From assembly GCF_018224885.1 (NCBI RefSeq), contig NZ_JAGTXB010000011.1:1-64000 (forward strand): 64,000 bases of DNA, read 5' to 3'. Below the pieces are notes generated by a model that did not search any database, was not told the origin of the DNA, and saw nothing but the letters and a program-made list of their open reading frames with translations. Shown one piece after another: positions 1 through 8,632 of the stretch; position 1 is the stretch's first letter, and every line of letters starts with the position of its first letter. The translations under genes were made by a program, and so were the position numbers. The DNA is from Chitinophaga hostae (GTDB taxonomy: Bacteria; Bacteroidota; Bacteroidia; Chitinophagales; Chitinophagaceae).

Positions 1-126
1 AATTAAATATTAACGTTAAAATAAGGGGTTAATGGGTGCAAAGCTATTATTCACAGGGGGTTTGGAGCTCAGTAGAAGTACTTAATCACCAAAATGGGTA
101 GAGACCGGGAGATGGAGGAGGTTAAC

Positions 127-163
127 AAAAAAGCTGCACCGGCGATGTTTGACCGGTGCAGCA
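127..163 (-). terminator. Intrinsic terminator of the SGNH hydrolase gene
   Basis: A 10-bp perfect stem (GCTGCACCGG / CCGGTGCAGC, loop about 10 nt) is followed, on the minus strand, by a run of T (the A run at 127-132). It lies just past the stop codon of the SGNH hydrolase at 184. Bases 1-126 show no gene or recognisable element. Confidence 0.8.
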
Positions 164-183
164 GGTATAAATAAGGCATTGAA

Positions 184-939
184 TTATTTCACACATTGGA
201 GCCATGCTTCCGCCATCAGCTGGGCACCGGCAACGCTTGGATGTACGCCGTCACCGGTCCAATAGGCGCCGGGAGCGGATTTTATAGCTTTATCAAAAAC
301 AGCCTGATAGGGAATGAAGCCCGCCTGGTATTTGTCGGCCAATGCCCGCGCGGCAGCCCTGTACTCGTCAAATGCAGGATACCATTTCTCATCTACCGCC
401 TTCACACCCGCTACGGCAAAGGGTTCACCAATGATCAACTGTACATCCGGCAGCTGTTGTTTGGTACGGGCCAGCAGTTTGTCGTAGTCTTGCTTGTAGG
501 TTTGTATAGTACCTTTGTAGTTGCCGTTCAGCGTATGCCAGAAATCATTTACGCCCACGAGAATGCTGAGCACATCAGGCTTTATAGCCAGGCACTCAAT
601 ATCCCAGCGATCTGCCAGCTGGAATACTTTATTACCGCTGATGCCTTTGTTATATATCTTCAGATTTTTATCTGCATTTTTGAGCAGGAGATCTGCTGCT
701 GCCATGAGTGCATAACCTCCCCCCAGGGCCGCTCCTGTATTGGGTTGGTCGTTATCCCGCTTACGACCTGCATCGGTAATAGAGTCGCCCTGGAATAGCA
801 CCACGCCTTCTTTTTTCAGCGTGACTTTTTTGGTTTTCTCTGCGGATACCGCTGCTGATACAATATTGGGAATACTAATGGCAGCAACACTTCCCAGGGA
901 TACGTTCCTGAGAAAATTACGACGGTTTAATGGATTCAT
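184..939 (-). CDS. Exported SGNH/GDSL-family hydrolase with Tat-type signal
   Basis: Probable esterase or deacetylase of the SGNH fold, acting outside the cytoplasm, perhaps on plant or microbial polysaccharide esters; the substrate cannot be read from sequence. The block I motif GDSIT carries the nucleophile Ser, the block with GVNDF carries the Asn, and DGVHP near the C-terminus carries the Asp/His pair. I chose the start at MNPLNRRNFL because it puts a twin-arginine-like RRNFL motif followed by a hydrophobic stretch at the N-terminus; two upstream ATGs would add 16 residues ahead of the signal. Length is then 251 aa, normal for the family. It follows the acyl-CoA dehydrogenase on the same strand and ends in a clear terminator. 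Confidence 0.85.
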   Translation of the reverse strand: MNPLNRRNFLRNVSLGSVAAISIPNIVSAAVSAEKTKKVTLKKEGVVLFQGDSITDAGRKRDNDQPNTGAALGGGYALMAAADLLLKNADKNLKIYNKGISGNKVFQLADRWDIECLAIKPDVLSILVGVNDFWHTLNGNYKGTIQTYKQDYDKLLARTKQQLPDVQLIIGEPFAVAGVKAVDEKWYPAFDEYRAAARALADKYQAGFIPYQAVFDKAIKSAPGAYWTGDGVHPSVAGAQLMAEAWLQCVK

Positions 940-1014
940 AGTGGAATTTATATTAAGTGACATTGCAGTAATTCCGCAATAGGGCATTAAACTATAAAAA
1001 AGAATTGATATTTT

Positions 1015-2373
1015 TTAGACAAAAGCACTAAAACCGGTGATGGCACGGCCCACTATGAGTGAGTTGATTTCCTTGGTGCCCTCATAGGAATAAATTGCTT
1101 CTGCGTCGGCCACAAAGCGGGCAACGTTATATTCCAACAGGATACCATTTCCTCCCATTACTTCCCTGGCGCGGCTAACGACATCACGGGTTCTGAGGGT
1201 GCAGAATACTTTGGCCAGGGAGGCATGTTCATCCTTTAAATTGCCGGCATCCTGTATTTCAGATAAGCGGTATACCATGGTTTGCATGGCGGTGAGATTG
1301 GACAACATTTCCACCAGGTGGCCCTGTATTAACTGGAATGCCGCGATCGGTTTGCCGAACTGCTCACGGGTACGGGTATACGCCAACGCATTTTCATAGG
1401 CGCCGCGTGCGCAACCCACTGCTTCCCAGGCTACGCCTGCACGCGTCATACGCAGCACTTTCGCCGTGTCTTTAAAGGAATTGGCGTTTTGCAGCCGGTC
1501 GGCTTCTGCAATACGGCAGTCGGTGAGCGTAATGAGGCCATTCTGTACAATACGCAGGGCCATTTTATCGTGAATTTTTTCCACGCTGAAGCCGGGCGTA
1601 TCCTTCCGTAACAGGAAACCTTTTACCTGGTTATCGTCCACATCCCTTGCCCATATTACGATCACATCTGCAAAGGTAGCGTTGCCTATCCATTTCTTTT
1701 GTCCGTTTAATACCCAGGTATCACCAGTTCGTTTAGCCGTGGTAGTTAGCCCGCCTGCAGTACCGGAGCCTACTTCCGGTTCGGTTAAACCGAAGGCGCC
1801 TATCAGCTGCAGCTGCTGCATTCCCGGCAGCCATTCCTGTTTCTGCGCTTCTGATCCCAGCATATAAACAGCGCCCATAGCGAGTCCGCTCTGTACCCCG
1901 AAAAATGTGGCTACCGAAGCATCAATCCTGGCCATCTCCATCGCAATAATGCCTTCCATCAGGAAAGAGCGGTTGGGACAGCCATACCCATCATAGGTAA
2001 CCCCACAGATATTGAGTTCTCTGAATTTGGGAATTATTTCAAAGGGAAATTCTGCTTTCAGCCAGTATTCATTTACAATGGGTTTGATTTCCTTTTCCAT
2101 GAATGCCCGTACTTTGAGCTGCAGTGCCCGGTCTTCTGTATTCAGTTTGCTTCCCAGGTCATAGAAGTCGCCTTCAATGGGCGGCAATTCTTTCTTTTTA
2201 CCACCGCTGCTGAGCATTTTCATCAGCCCGTTCAGCTGGGTGTCATCCATTTTTGCTAGGGATGCCATCACTTTTGGCAGGTCTACTTTTTCGGAGAGCT
2301 TTGCGAGCATCGCAAAATCAATGCTTTTCAGCAGATGGTATGCGTTTTTCAGTTTTGAAAGAGTTCCGGACAT
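1015..2373 (-). CDS. Acyl-CoA dehydrogenase, glutaryl-CoA dehydrogenase-like
   Basis: FAD-dependent flavoenzyme that oxidises an acyl-CoA thioester, by similarity glutaryl-CoA (lysine/tryptophan degradation), passing electrons to ETF. Seen in the sequence: an N-terminal helical domain with YDGYGCPN, the FAD-contacting block GAFGLTEPEVGSG, a WIGNA block, and near the C-terminus SYEGTKEINSLIVGRAITG, in which the Glu after SY matches the catalytic base of glutaryl-CoA dehydrogenases. The start MSGTLSKL gives 452 aa; an upstream in-frame ATG would add a hydrophobic 28-residue tail that overlaps a GATTA-rich repeat and looks non-coding. The first ~60 residues (helical, Lys-rich, before the conserved domain) are longer than in the typical enzyme. 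Substrate assignment is moderate. Confidence 0.85.
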   Translation of the reverse strand: MSGTLSKLKNAYHLLKSIDFAMLAKLSEKVDLPKVMASLAKMDDTQLNGLMKMLSSGGKKKELPPIEGDFYDLGSKLNTEDRALQLKVRAFMEKEIKPIVNEYWLKAEFPFEIIPKFRELNICGVTYDGYGCPNRSFLMEGIIAMEMARIDASVATFFGVQSGLAMGAVYMLGSEAQKQEWLPGMQQLQLIGAFGLTEPEVGSGTAGGLTTTAKRTGDTWVLNGQKKWIGNATFADVIVIWARDVDDNQVKGFLLRKDTPGFSVEKIHDKMALRIVQNGLITLTDCRIAEADRLQNANSFKDTAKVLRMTRAGVAWEAVGCARGAYENALAYTRTREQFGKPIAAFQLIQGHLVEMLSNLTAMQTMVYRLSEIQDAGNLKDEHASLAKVFCTLRTRDVVSRAREVMGGNGILLEYNVARFVADAEAIYSYEGTKEINSLIVGRAITGFSAFV

Positions 2374-2476
2374 GACTTTGATTAAAGTGATTAAGATAAT
2401 TATCCTGATGAACGAAGATAAATAACTATAGCCTATGATCAACCCGGTAATTATCATTATCCTGTGATACCAGGTT

Positions 2477-2863
2477 CACTGGGTTACGTGTTCAAAACCG
2501 CGCAGCTGCATTACGCAGGTGATAGCATTGCTTACTTTATCCTTCAGATGAAGCTGTACGACTTCGTGTCGTTTTCGTTTGCCCGTATTAGTTATAACTA
2601 TGCTGACATGAATATCTCCCTGTACGCCTTGTTTGGCGGGTGTTACCACGTTACCACCAGGTTGTTGTAGAAGTATAGCTCAGTCCATCCGAAGGAAACA
2701 GAGCACCGCGTTGAACTGTAGGAATGGCGGTGGCGTGTTTGCCGAAGGGACGGCAGGATTCGGATTGTGCTTTTTTATTATATGGAAAGCTTTTCAGTTC
2801 CCCGTCCATATTGACGATACCATCTTCCCTACCCGTTGTTCCTGACAGGGGTGGACATTTCAT
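2477..2863 (-). pseudogene. Decayed C-terminus of a GH3 beta-glucosidase
   Basis: On the minus strand, 2645-2477 encodes GDIHVSIVITNTGKRKR, then HEVVQLHLKDKV and LRGFEHV. This is the characteristic fibronectin-III-like C-terminal domain of GH3 beta-glucosidases (family pattern: V-x-V-x-NTG-x-R-x-G-x-EVVQLY...LKGFERV). Upstream in a different frame, around 2760-2666, lie a GK-x-PATIP-like stretch and FPSDGLSYT, matching the GH3 FPFGYGLSYT motif. At least one frameshift separates the two pieces, and stops interrupt the reading. The 5' boundary is unclear and nothing GH3-like was recognised above about 2863. This is a remnant, not an expressed enzyme. Confidence 0.75.
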
Positions 2864-3357
2864 CTTTCAACATTGTCAATACCATGCCTGTAGCCAAATG
2901 TTTTGTCCGGTTTCTAAGCCTTCCTGGCATTTTTTATACGCAACGGCGAAATGGCAATTCATTGCAATGGATTGCAAATAACTTTTACGGAAGAGATATT
3001 ACTGGTAAACCGACTGTTAACGGGTATCGGGGTAAATGAGCGGGAGATAAAACAGGATGTTGGCAGGAGCTTGAACCAGGAGAAAAAAGAGGGTTGCATA
3101 GAACCAAATGCAACCCCGGTTTTAAAAAACACAACTAAAAAAAACTTCTGCAAACATACAGGCATAGCAGTTATAGTATAACAACGCGCTAAAACGGATA
3201 TCCCTCTATTAATTTGAAAAAAAGTGAAAAATCGTAACCGGCGCAGGGGAAGCCCTTGCCAGGAATCTTATTCTTTGTTGTAATTCGTTTCGCTTTTCAA
3301 AAAAGATAGTTACTTTCGCAACGATCATTTCAAATATCTAAACATTGTGAAGGTTAA
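2864..3357. other. Intergenic region without recognised gene
   Basis: About 490 bases between the GH3 remnant and the sigma factor gene. Short open frames on both strands have no recognisable domain. The part nearest the sigma gene is AT-rich and should contain its promoter; TACTTTCG at 3311-3318 matches the Bacteroidota -7 consensus TAnnTTTG in seven of eight positions, but a convincing -33 element was not found. Confidence 0.5.
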
Positions 3358-3921
3358 ATGATTACATCACCTTCTTACCAGGCATATAAAGCGTTGTTTC
3401 ATTCACAGTACAATGACTTATGTAACTATGCCCATAGTTTCCTTAAAGATGATGCCGCGGCCGAAGATGTTGTGCAGGAGACGTTTATCAAACTCTGGGA
3501 AAAACACCGGGAGCTGATCGGCATACCCAATATAAAAGCTTACCTGTTTCGTGCTGTCCGCAATAATTCTATTTCTGCGCTGCGTAAATTAAATACGGAA
3601 GAGGCCGGTAACAAAGGCTTTGAATGGATCTCCGATATTTCAGAGGATCCTGGGGCCAGGGAAATAGAAAATGCCAAACCGTATTACGGGCAACTGATAC
3701 ATGAAGCCATTGCCAACCTCCCGCCACAATGCCGGGAAGTATTTACCTGTTGCCGGTTAAACGGCATGACACATCAGCAGACAGCTTTGAAACTCGGCCT
3801 TTCTGCAAAAACCGTCGAAAACTATATGGGGCGCGCCCTTAAGCTGTTGCGAAAGTATTTGCAACAATATGGATTGCCGGTTGGAATACTGTTTTTATTG
3901 AAATTATTTTTCCCTTTATAG
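3358..3921 (+). CDS. ECF RNA polymerase sigma factor (FecI-like, Bacteroidota type)
   Basis: Alternative sigma factor that directs RNA polymerase to a small regulon, typically the receptor genes next to it. Sigma-2 region is near residues 15-80 (DDAAAEDVVQETFIKLWE, the core-binding and -10 contacting helices). Sigma-4 HTH is near residues 115-170 (LPPQCREVFTCCRLNGMTH..., LGLSAKTVENYMGRALK). The 187-aa length is normal. It ends in a hydrophobic tail (VGILFLLKLFFPL), common in these Bacteroidota sigma factors. FecR follows 47 nt downstream, so release of this sigma by a FecR/TonB receptor signal is the expected mode of control. Confidence 0.93.
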   Translation: MITSPSYQAYKALFHSQYNDLCNYAHSFLKDDAAAEDVVQETFIKLWEKHRELIGIPNIKAYLFRAVRNNSISALRKLNTEEAGNKGFEWISDISEDPGAREIENAKPYYGQLIHEAIANLPPQCREVFTCCRLNGMTHQQTALKLGLSAKTVENYMGRALKLLRKYLQQYGLPVGILFLLKLFFPL

Positions 3922-3968
3922 AGGGGGAACATGTTAATGAGCGTTATCTAAGTAGAGCACACTGTATT

Positions 3969-4946
3969 ATGGAGCAATTTGACACCTACCTGCATGAACT
4001 AATAGCTAAGAAGCTATCCGGTCAATGTAATGAAGCAGAATCCGCTGCATTACAGCAATGGCTCGACGCCTCTCCTGAAAACAGGGAGGAATATGCGATA
4101 TTATCAAAACTATGGCAGGATAGTTCCTCTGCTGTTGGTTCTCAAAGACAATATAACACTGCTGCTGCATGGGAGAAAACAAACCAGGCTATTCAACCAC
4201 CTGTTTCCCGTGTGAAATCACTTTATACAAAATATGCTGCTGCCGCGGCTGTCCTCCTGCTGTTAACGACAGGCGCATGGTGGCTGGAGAGCCGTTCTTC
4301 CCTGAAAAAGCATGAAATGGCTGCCAACGATGGCAAAATAAAGAGCCTGGAGCTGCCCGATAAATCCGTGGTTACCCTTCGGCAGGGAGCCCGTATCAGG
4401 TATATCAACGGTTACCATCATAATCAACGCATAGTGGAACTGGAAGGGGAAGCATTTTTTGAGATCGCCAGCGATCCCGGGCATCCTTTCCTTGTTAAAA
4501 CACCCAACCAATCTGTTATTGAAGTATTAGGGACTTCCTTTACCGTTCAAACCGGGAAAGACAGCACCGCAGTGACGGTAGCTTCCGGCAGGGTAAAGCT
4601 GGGCCTGGAAGGCGATACCACCGCTGTGATATTGGCCGGAGGCCAAAGTGGTATATGGGGAAATGGTCAGTTGTATACACGGGAAAACAACAATCCAAAC
4701 TTTATTGCCTGGAAAACAGGGGTTTTGCAATTTAATGATCTCTCACTACTTGAAATATTGCCACAATTAGCCGACTTTTACGCAAAAGATATCAGGGTTG
4801 ATGAAAAATACCGGGAAACGGCATCGCAGCAGAAAGCGACGATCACGTTCCGGAATCAGTCCTGTGATGATGTTTTGCATGAATTACAACTATTGCTCGG
4901 GTTTCATTACCAACAAGACGGCGACACCATCGTCATCACACAGTAG
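3969..4946 (+). CDS. FecR-family anti-sigma factor
   Basis: Inner-membrane regulator that holds the ECF sigma factor and transmits the signal from the outer-membrane receptor. Order: cytosolic N-terminal part (about 1-85, with the EAESAALQQWLDASPENREEY pattern, broken here as EAESAALQQW and NREEY), one transmembrane helix at about 90-105 (YAAAAAVLLLLTTGAWW), the periplasmic FecR domain at about 120-220, and a C-terminal DUF4974/STN-like domain (about 250-325, FNDLSLLEILPQLADFY). The 3' end overlaps the probable start region of the TonB receptor gene, so the two are likely translationally coupled. Confidence 0.93.
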   Translation: MEQFDTYLHELIAKKLSGQCNEAESAALQQWLDASPENREEYAILSKLWQDSSSAVGSQRQYNTAAAWEKTNQAIQPPVSRVKSLYTKYAAAAAVLLLLTTGAWWLESRSSLKKHEMAANDGKIKSLELPDKSVVTLRQGARIRYINGYHHNQRIVELEGEAFFEIASDPGHPFLVKTPNQSVIEVLGTSFTVQTGKDSTAVTVASGRVKLGLEGDTTAVILAGGQSGIWGNGQLYTRENNNPNFIAWKTGVLQFNDLSLLEILPQLADFYAKDIRVDEKYRETASQQKATITFRNQSCDDVLHELQLLLGFHYQQDGDTIVITQ

Positions 4947-7581
4947 TCTCATAAGGTGTTTTATCTATTTATCCAGTTGCCTGTTATTGTTATTACCGGC
5001 TGTTTTGCTGCGCGCACAAACAGGCGGTGATAAAATTCTCCAGCAGCCCTATACACCGCCGTCCAGGCAGGGAACTATCCTCTATTTTATACAGCATATA
5101 CAAAAAACAACGGGGATCAGTGTATCCTATAGCTCCAGTTTCCTGCACCTCAATAAGAAAGTGCAGCTTAACGGTACCGAAAATACAACGGGCGCTGTAT
5201 TGAATACGATTCTGCAGGGCTCTGGCATACAGGCCGCGGCGCTCAATGGAAAAATATTCCTGCTGCGGGAAAGTTCACAAACACAATATTACACCATCAG
5301 CGGCTTTGTAAAAGAGGTCAACAGTAACGAAGCCATCATCGGGGCATCAGTATATGATCCCCTGACCCGGAAAGGTACTGAAACCAACGCCTATGGTTTC
5401 TATAGCCTGCAGGTACCGGATACCTGCCAGGGAGTGGTGTTTTCGCATGTTGGTTACAAACCTCGTTTTCAGCACCTGCCGCCCCCCGATGAAGGGCAGC
5501 TTGATATGCACCTGGAGGCTCAAAGCATGCTGCAAACTGTAGTGGTAAGTGGCGAGAAGGAATCCGTTACCTCGCAGCCCGGCTACCTCAATATGCCCGT
5601 GGGCTATGTATCTAACTTCCCCACACTGCTGGGAGAAAAAGATGTATTAAAATCACTGCAGTTGTATCCCGGTACCGGCAGTTCTCTTGAAAGCAGCAGT
5701 AACCTGCTTATCCGGGGCGGCGGAGCTGATCAGAACCTATACCTGCTTGATGGCGTACCGCTTTATCATACCGGGCATCTGTTCGGGCTCTTTTCCATCT
5801 TCAACGGCGATGCGCTGAAAGACGTATCGTTATACAAAGATGCCTTTCCTGCACGCTATGGAGGTCGTCTTTCCTCGGTAGTGGATATCCGCACGAAAGA
5901 CGGCAACATGAAAGAGTGGCATGGCAGCTTTACACTCAGCCCGGTTTCAGGAAATATTTTACTGGAGGGCCCCATTGTGAAAGATAAAAGCTCTGCGTCC
6001 CTGTCTGTTCGCAGATCACTGGTCGATGCTTATGGGGGAAAATACATCAAAGATTATGGGAAGTATTATCTCTATGATGTTAACTTCAAACTAAACCAGA
6101 TCATCGACAGTAAAAACAGGATCTACGCCAGCTTTTATAAAGGACAGGATAAAATGTTTATCCAGAGTGATAACCCGATTATACAGCTGTTCGACGATTA
6201 TAATTTTGACTGGAGTAATATTACTGCAGCAGTAAAGTGGACGCGGGTAGTTAATCCAAGAATATTTTCCAACACCATAGCCACGTATAGCCGTTTTTAT
6301 AATCTCTTTACACAGAATACCACCATTCCCCTCTCCTTCTTCGACTCACTGTCGGTAAGGGGAAAAGGGGTTTCCAGGGTAAGAGACATTGCTATAAGAA
6401 ACGAAACGGAATATGCGATCAACAACATGCATCATCTCTCTTTCGGTGGCGGCTATACGTACCACAACTTTGCGCCCACCGCTTATCATACAAATATCAA
6501 AGCGGGAGAAGCTACGCAGCGGCAGGCGCCTATTTATTATATGTCGGAGATTTCCGCTTATGCAGAAGATGAGCTGAGACTGCTCAATGACCGGCTGATT
6601 GTGCGCCCCGGCCTGCATTTCGGCGCGCTGGCCCAAAGGTCATCCTTCTATGCCAGCGCACAGCCACGTATTATGCTGCGCTGGCAGCTGCCAAGGTCGC
6701 AATATATACAGGCATCATTTGCAAAGATGACACAGTTTGTACACCAGTTAACCACCCCGGTGATCAACCTGCCAACAGACCTGTGGGTGCCCAGCACTGA
6801 AAACATCCGGCCGGAACATGCCTTTTCCTACAGCCTGGCCTACCAACGCCAATGGACTAACCAGTGGCGGCTCAATGTGAATCTTTATTATAAGCAGCTG
6901 AAAGATATTGTAACGACCAATACGGTGCTGAATATATTCGATAACTCGGACCTCTGGGAGAAAAAAGTAATTGCCGGTAACGGTTATAATTATGGCAGCG
7001 AACTGCTGCTGGAAAAAACACAGGGTAAGTTGACCGGTATTTTTTCTTATACGCTTTCCTGGGCATGGCGGCAGTTTGACAGGATAAACGGCGGGAAAAT
7101 GTATCCATATAAGGAAGACCGGCGACACAATCTTTCCCTCGCACTCAAATACCGTTTTAATCCGAAATGGAATGTATCCGCATCCTGGAAGTTTGCTTCC
7201 GGTGCTCCTTTTACGCTACCGGTGCAGATATTCCCGGACTTCGACTGGGGACGTAATATCAACGGATACCTGGACGAACGCTACTCTCCATTTTCTACCT
7301 ACCAGGTAAATTACCTGCCGTATATTTCCAGGTTGAACAACTACCGCCTGCATGCGGTACATCACCTGGATATCGGCGCCACATTAAATCTTGGTAATGA
7401 AAGGCGGTTTAAACATGTCATCTCCGGTGGATTGTATAATATTTACAATCGTACCAATCCGTTTATCGTGAGCTTTGACCAGTTTTCCTACTTTGCATAC
7501 GACGACATATACCCGTTACAGTTATACCAGTATAGTTTGTTCAGAACGTTGCCTTATCTGACTTATACTTTCAAATTTTAG
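4867..7581 (+). CDS. TonB-dependent outer-membrane receptor with STN signalling domain
   Basis: Outer-membrane transporter/transducer partnered with the preceding sigma/anti-sigma pair. A hydrophobic signal (YLSSCLLLLLPAVLLRAQ) is followed by an STN domain (secretin/TonB short N-terminal domain, TGISVSYSSSFLHLNKKVQL), a carboxypeptidase-regulatory-like beta-sandwich (YYTISGFVKEVNSNEAIIGA), a plug with LLIRGGGADQNLYLLDGVP, and a beta-barrel ending in YLTYTFKF, the aromatic C-terminus of outer-membrane proteins. The exact start is uncertain: in-frame ATGs at 4867, 4870 and 4879 all lie inside the end of fecR, and no ATG follows its stop before the signal peptide, so the N-region is unusually long. 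An earlier in-frame ATG at 4798 would be even deeper in fecR. Ligand unknown. Confidence 0.88.
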   Translation: MMFCMNYNYCSGFITNKTATPSSSHSSLIRCFIYLSSCLLLLLPAVLLRAQTGGDKILQQPYTPPSRQGTILYFIQHIQKTTGISVSYSSSFLHLNKKVQLNGTENTTGAVLNTILQGSGIQAAALNGKIFLLRESSQTQYYTISGFVKEVNSNEAIIGASVYDPLTRKGTETNAYGFYSLQVPDTCQGVVFSHVGYKPRFQHLPPPDEGQLDMHLEAQSMLQTVVVSGEKESVTSQPGYLNMPVGYVSNFPTLLGEKDVLKSLQLYPGTGSSLESSSNLLIRGGGADQNLYLLDGVPLYHTGHLFGLFSIFNGDALKDVSLYKDAFPARYGGRLSSVVDIRTKDGNMKEWHGSFTLSPVSGNILLEGPIVKDKSSASLSVRRSLVDAYGGKYIKDYGKYYLYDVNFKLNQIIDSKNRIYASFYKGQDKMFIQSDNPIIQLFDDYNFDWSNITAAVKWTRVVNPRIFSNTIATYSRFYNLFTQNTTIPLSFFDSLSVRGKGVSRVRDIAIRNETEYAINNMHHLSFGGGYTYHNFAPTAYHTNIKAGEATQRQAPIYYMSEISAYAEDELRLLNDRLIVRPGLHFGALAQRSSFYASAQPRIMLRWQLPRSQYIQASFAKMTQFVHQLTTPVINLPTDLWVPSTENIRPEHAFSYSLAYQRQWTNQWRLNVNLYYKQLKDIVTTNTVLNIFDNSDLWEKKVIAGNGYNYGSELLLEKTQGKLTGIFSYTLSWAWRQFDRINGGKMYPYKEDRRHNLSLALKYRFNPKWNVSASWKFASGAPFTLPVQIFPDFDWGRNINGYLDERYSPFSTYQVNYLPYISRLNNYRLHAVHHLDIGATLNLGNERRFKHVISGGLYNIYNRTNPFIVSFDQFSYFAYDDIYPLQLYQYSLFRTLPYLTYTFKF

Positions 7582-7583
7582 TG

Positions 7584-8606
7584 ATGAAGTACCTGTTTAT
7601 ATTATTGCCGATTGTGTGTTTGCTGCTGCAGGGATGTGAGCAGGAGTTGCCGCTGCCTCCTAATAAAGCGGTACCTAAGGCTGTTGTGTACAGTGAGCTG
7701 GTAGCCAATAATATCGCGGAAGTGCGGGTTGGCAAGAGCAAGCCGGTTGGCCCTGGTGTTGACAACAGTTTCGAAGTGGTAACCGATGCCGATGTGCAGC
7801 TGATGGATAAAAACGGACAGGTGCTGGAAACCCTTGGCTATGTGAAAGCCCCCGCCAACAACATGGGCGTTTACCAGGGTAAAAACAAACTCGATCCGGG
7901 CCGCCCTTACAAGGTACAGGTCATGGTTCCGGGAATGAAACCCGTTACCGCCACCGTGGCAATCCCGCCACCGTTTAGAGTAGATCTTAAAGATACGCTT
8001 CGTACCTTGTTGAATGGCCGGCCGGTGCTTCGTTTCAATTTCACCGTATACCCGTTACCGGGAGTAAGACAGTACCTCGTCATGGAAGCATTGAAACAAA
8101 GTGTCACTGTAGATACCAGCTTCACTTACCAGGGCGTGCGCTACCGCAAAAGTGAAAACGAGGCGCTCTATGAACAGGTAAAGAACAGGCCGGATATCAA
8201 GGCAAAAAAAGATAGCTTTTTCCTGAACGACTATCTCCGTATCCCTTGCTATACACAGGATGAGAATGCAGACAATAACCAGGTTGGCGGATTGAATGAG
8301 AATTATAACAGCATCCTGTTCACTCAAATGGGAAAACCTCTCAACACCTATTTCTATATCAATGCTACCGCACTGAGCAGCAATCCGGCAGAGGCCATTG
8401 CCCCCGTAGGCCGGGTGTTGGTATATGTAAAATCTGTTTCCAAAGAATACTACGACTTCCTGCTCACCTACGAAAAAGTAAAGCGTAACCCGGGATTAAA
8501 CAGCCTGATACAGGCAATACAGCTCAGGAGTAATACCCAGGGCGGGTTAGGCATTGTGGGCGGATGCTTTCAGAAGCTGTATTACCTGTATTATGATACT
8601 TTATAG
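7584..8606 (+). CDS. DUF4249-family lipoprotein
   Basis: Exported lipoprotein with lipobox LLLQGC near residue 18, followed by the ELPLPPNKAVPKAVVYSEL pattern that opens DUF4249 proteins. Members are regularly encoded after a TonB-dependent receptor with an STN or carboxypeptidase-like domain in Bacteroidota, so a surface or periplasmic partner of the receptor is likely; the biochemical role is unknown. A GTG lies at 7581 and the ATG at 7584, both touching the receptor stop codon TAG (7579-7581), so the genes are coupled. I prefer the ATG. Last gene of the fecI-fecR-receptor unit; the M1 peptidase gene converges 26 nt later. Confidence 0.88.
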   Translation: MKYLFILLPIVCLLLQGCEQELPLPPNKAVPKAVVYSELVANNIAEVRVGKSKPVGPGVDNSFEVVTDADVQLMDKNGQVLETLGYVKAPANNMGVYQGKNKLDPGRPYKVQVMVPGMKPVTATVAIPPPFRVDLKDTLRTLLNGRPVLRFNFTVYPLPGVRQYLVMEALKQSVTVDTSFTYQGVRYRKSENEALYEQVKNRPDIKAKKDSFFLNDYLRIPCYTQDENADNNQVGGLNENYNSILFTQMGKPLNTYFYINATALSSNPAEAIAPVGRVLVYVKSVSKEYYDFLLTYEKVKRNPGLNSLIQAIQLRSNTQGGLGIVGGCFQKLYYLYYDTL

Positions 8607-8632
8607 CAGTCAGCAGGCAATGGTAAACGGGA

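Noticed and set aside
196-798. Plus-strand frame of 200 aa over the SGNH hydrolase
   Set aside because: Antisense shadow of a gene with a complete SGNH motif set.
2464-3181. Short plus-strand frames in the gap after the acyl-CoA dehydrogenase
   Set aside because: They overlap each other in several frames; the minus strand instead shows the GH3 tail, so these are not genes.
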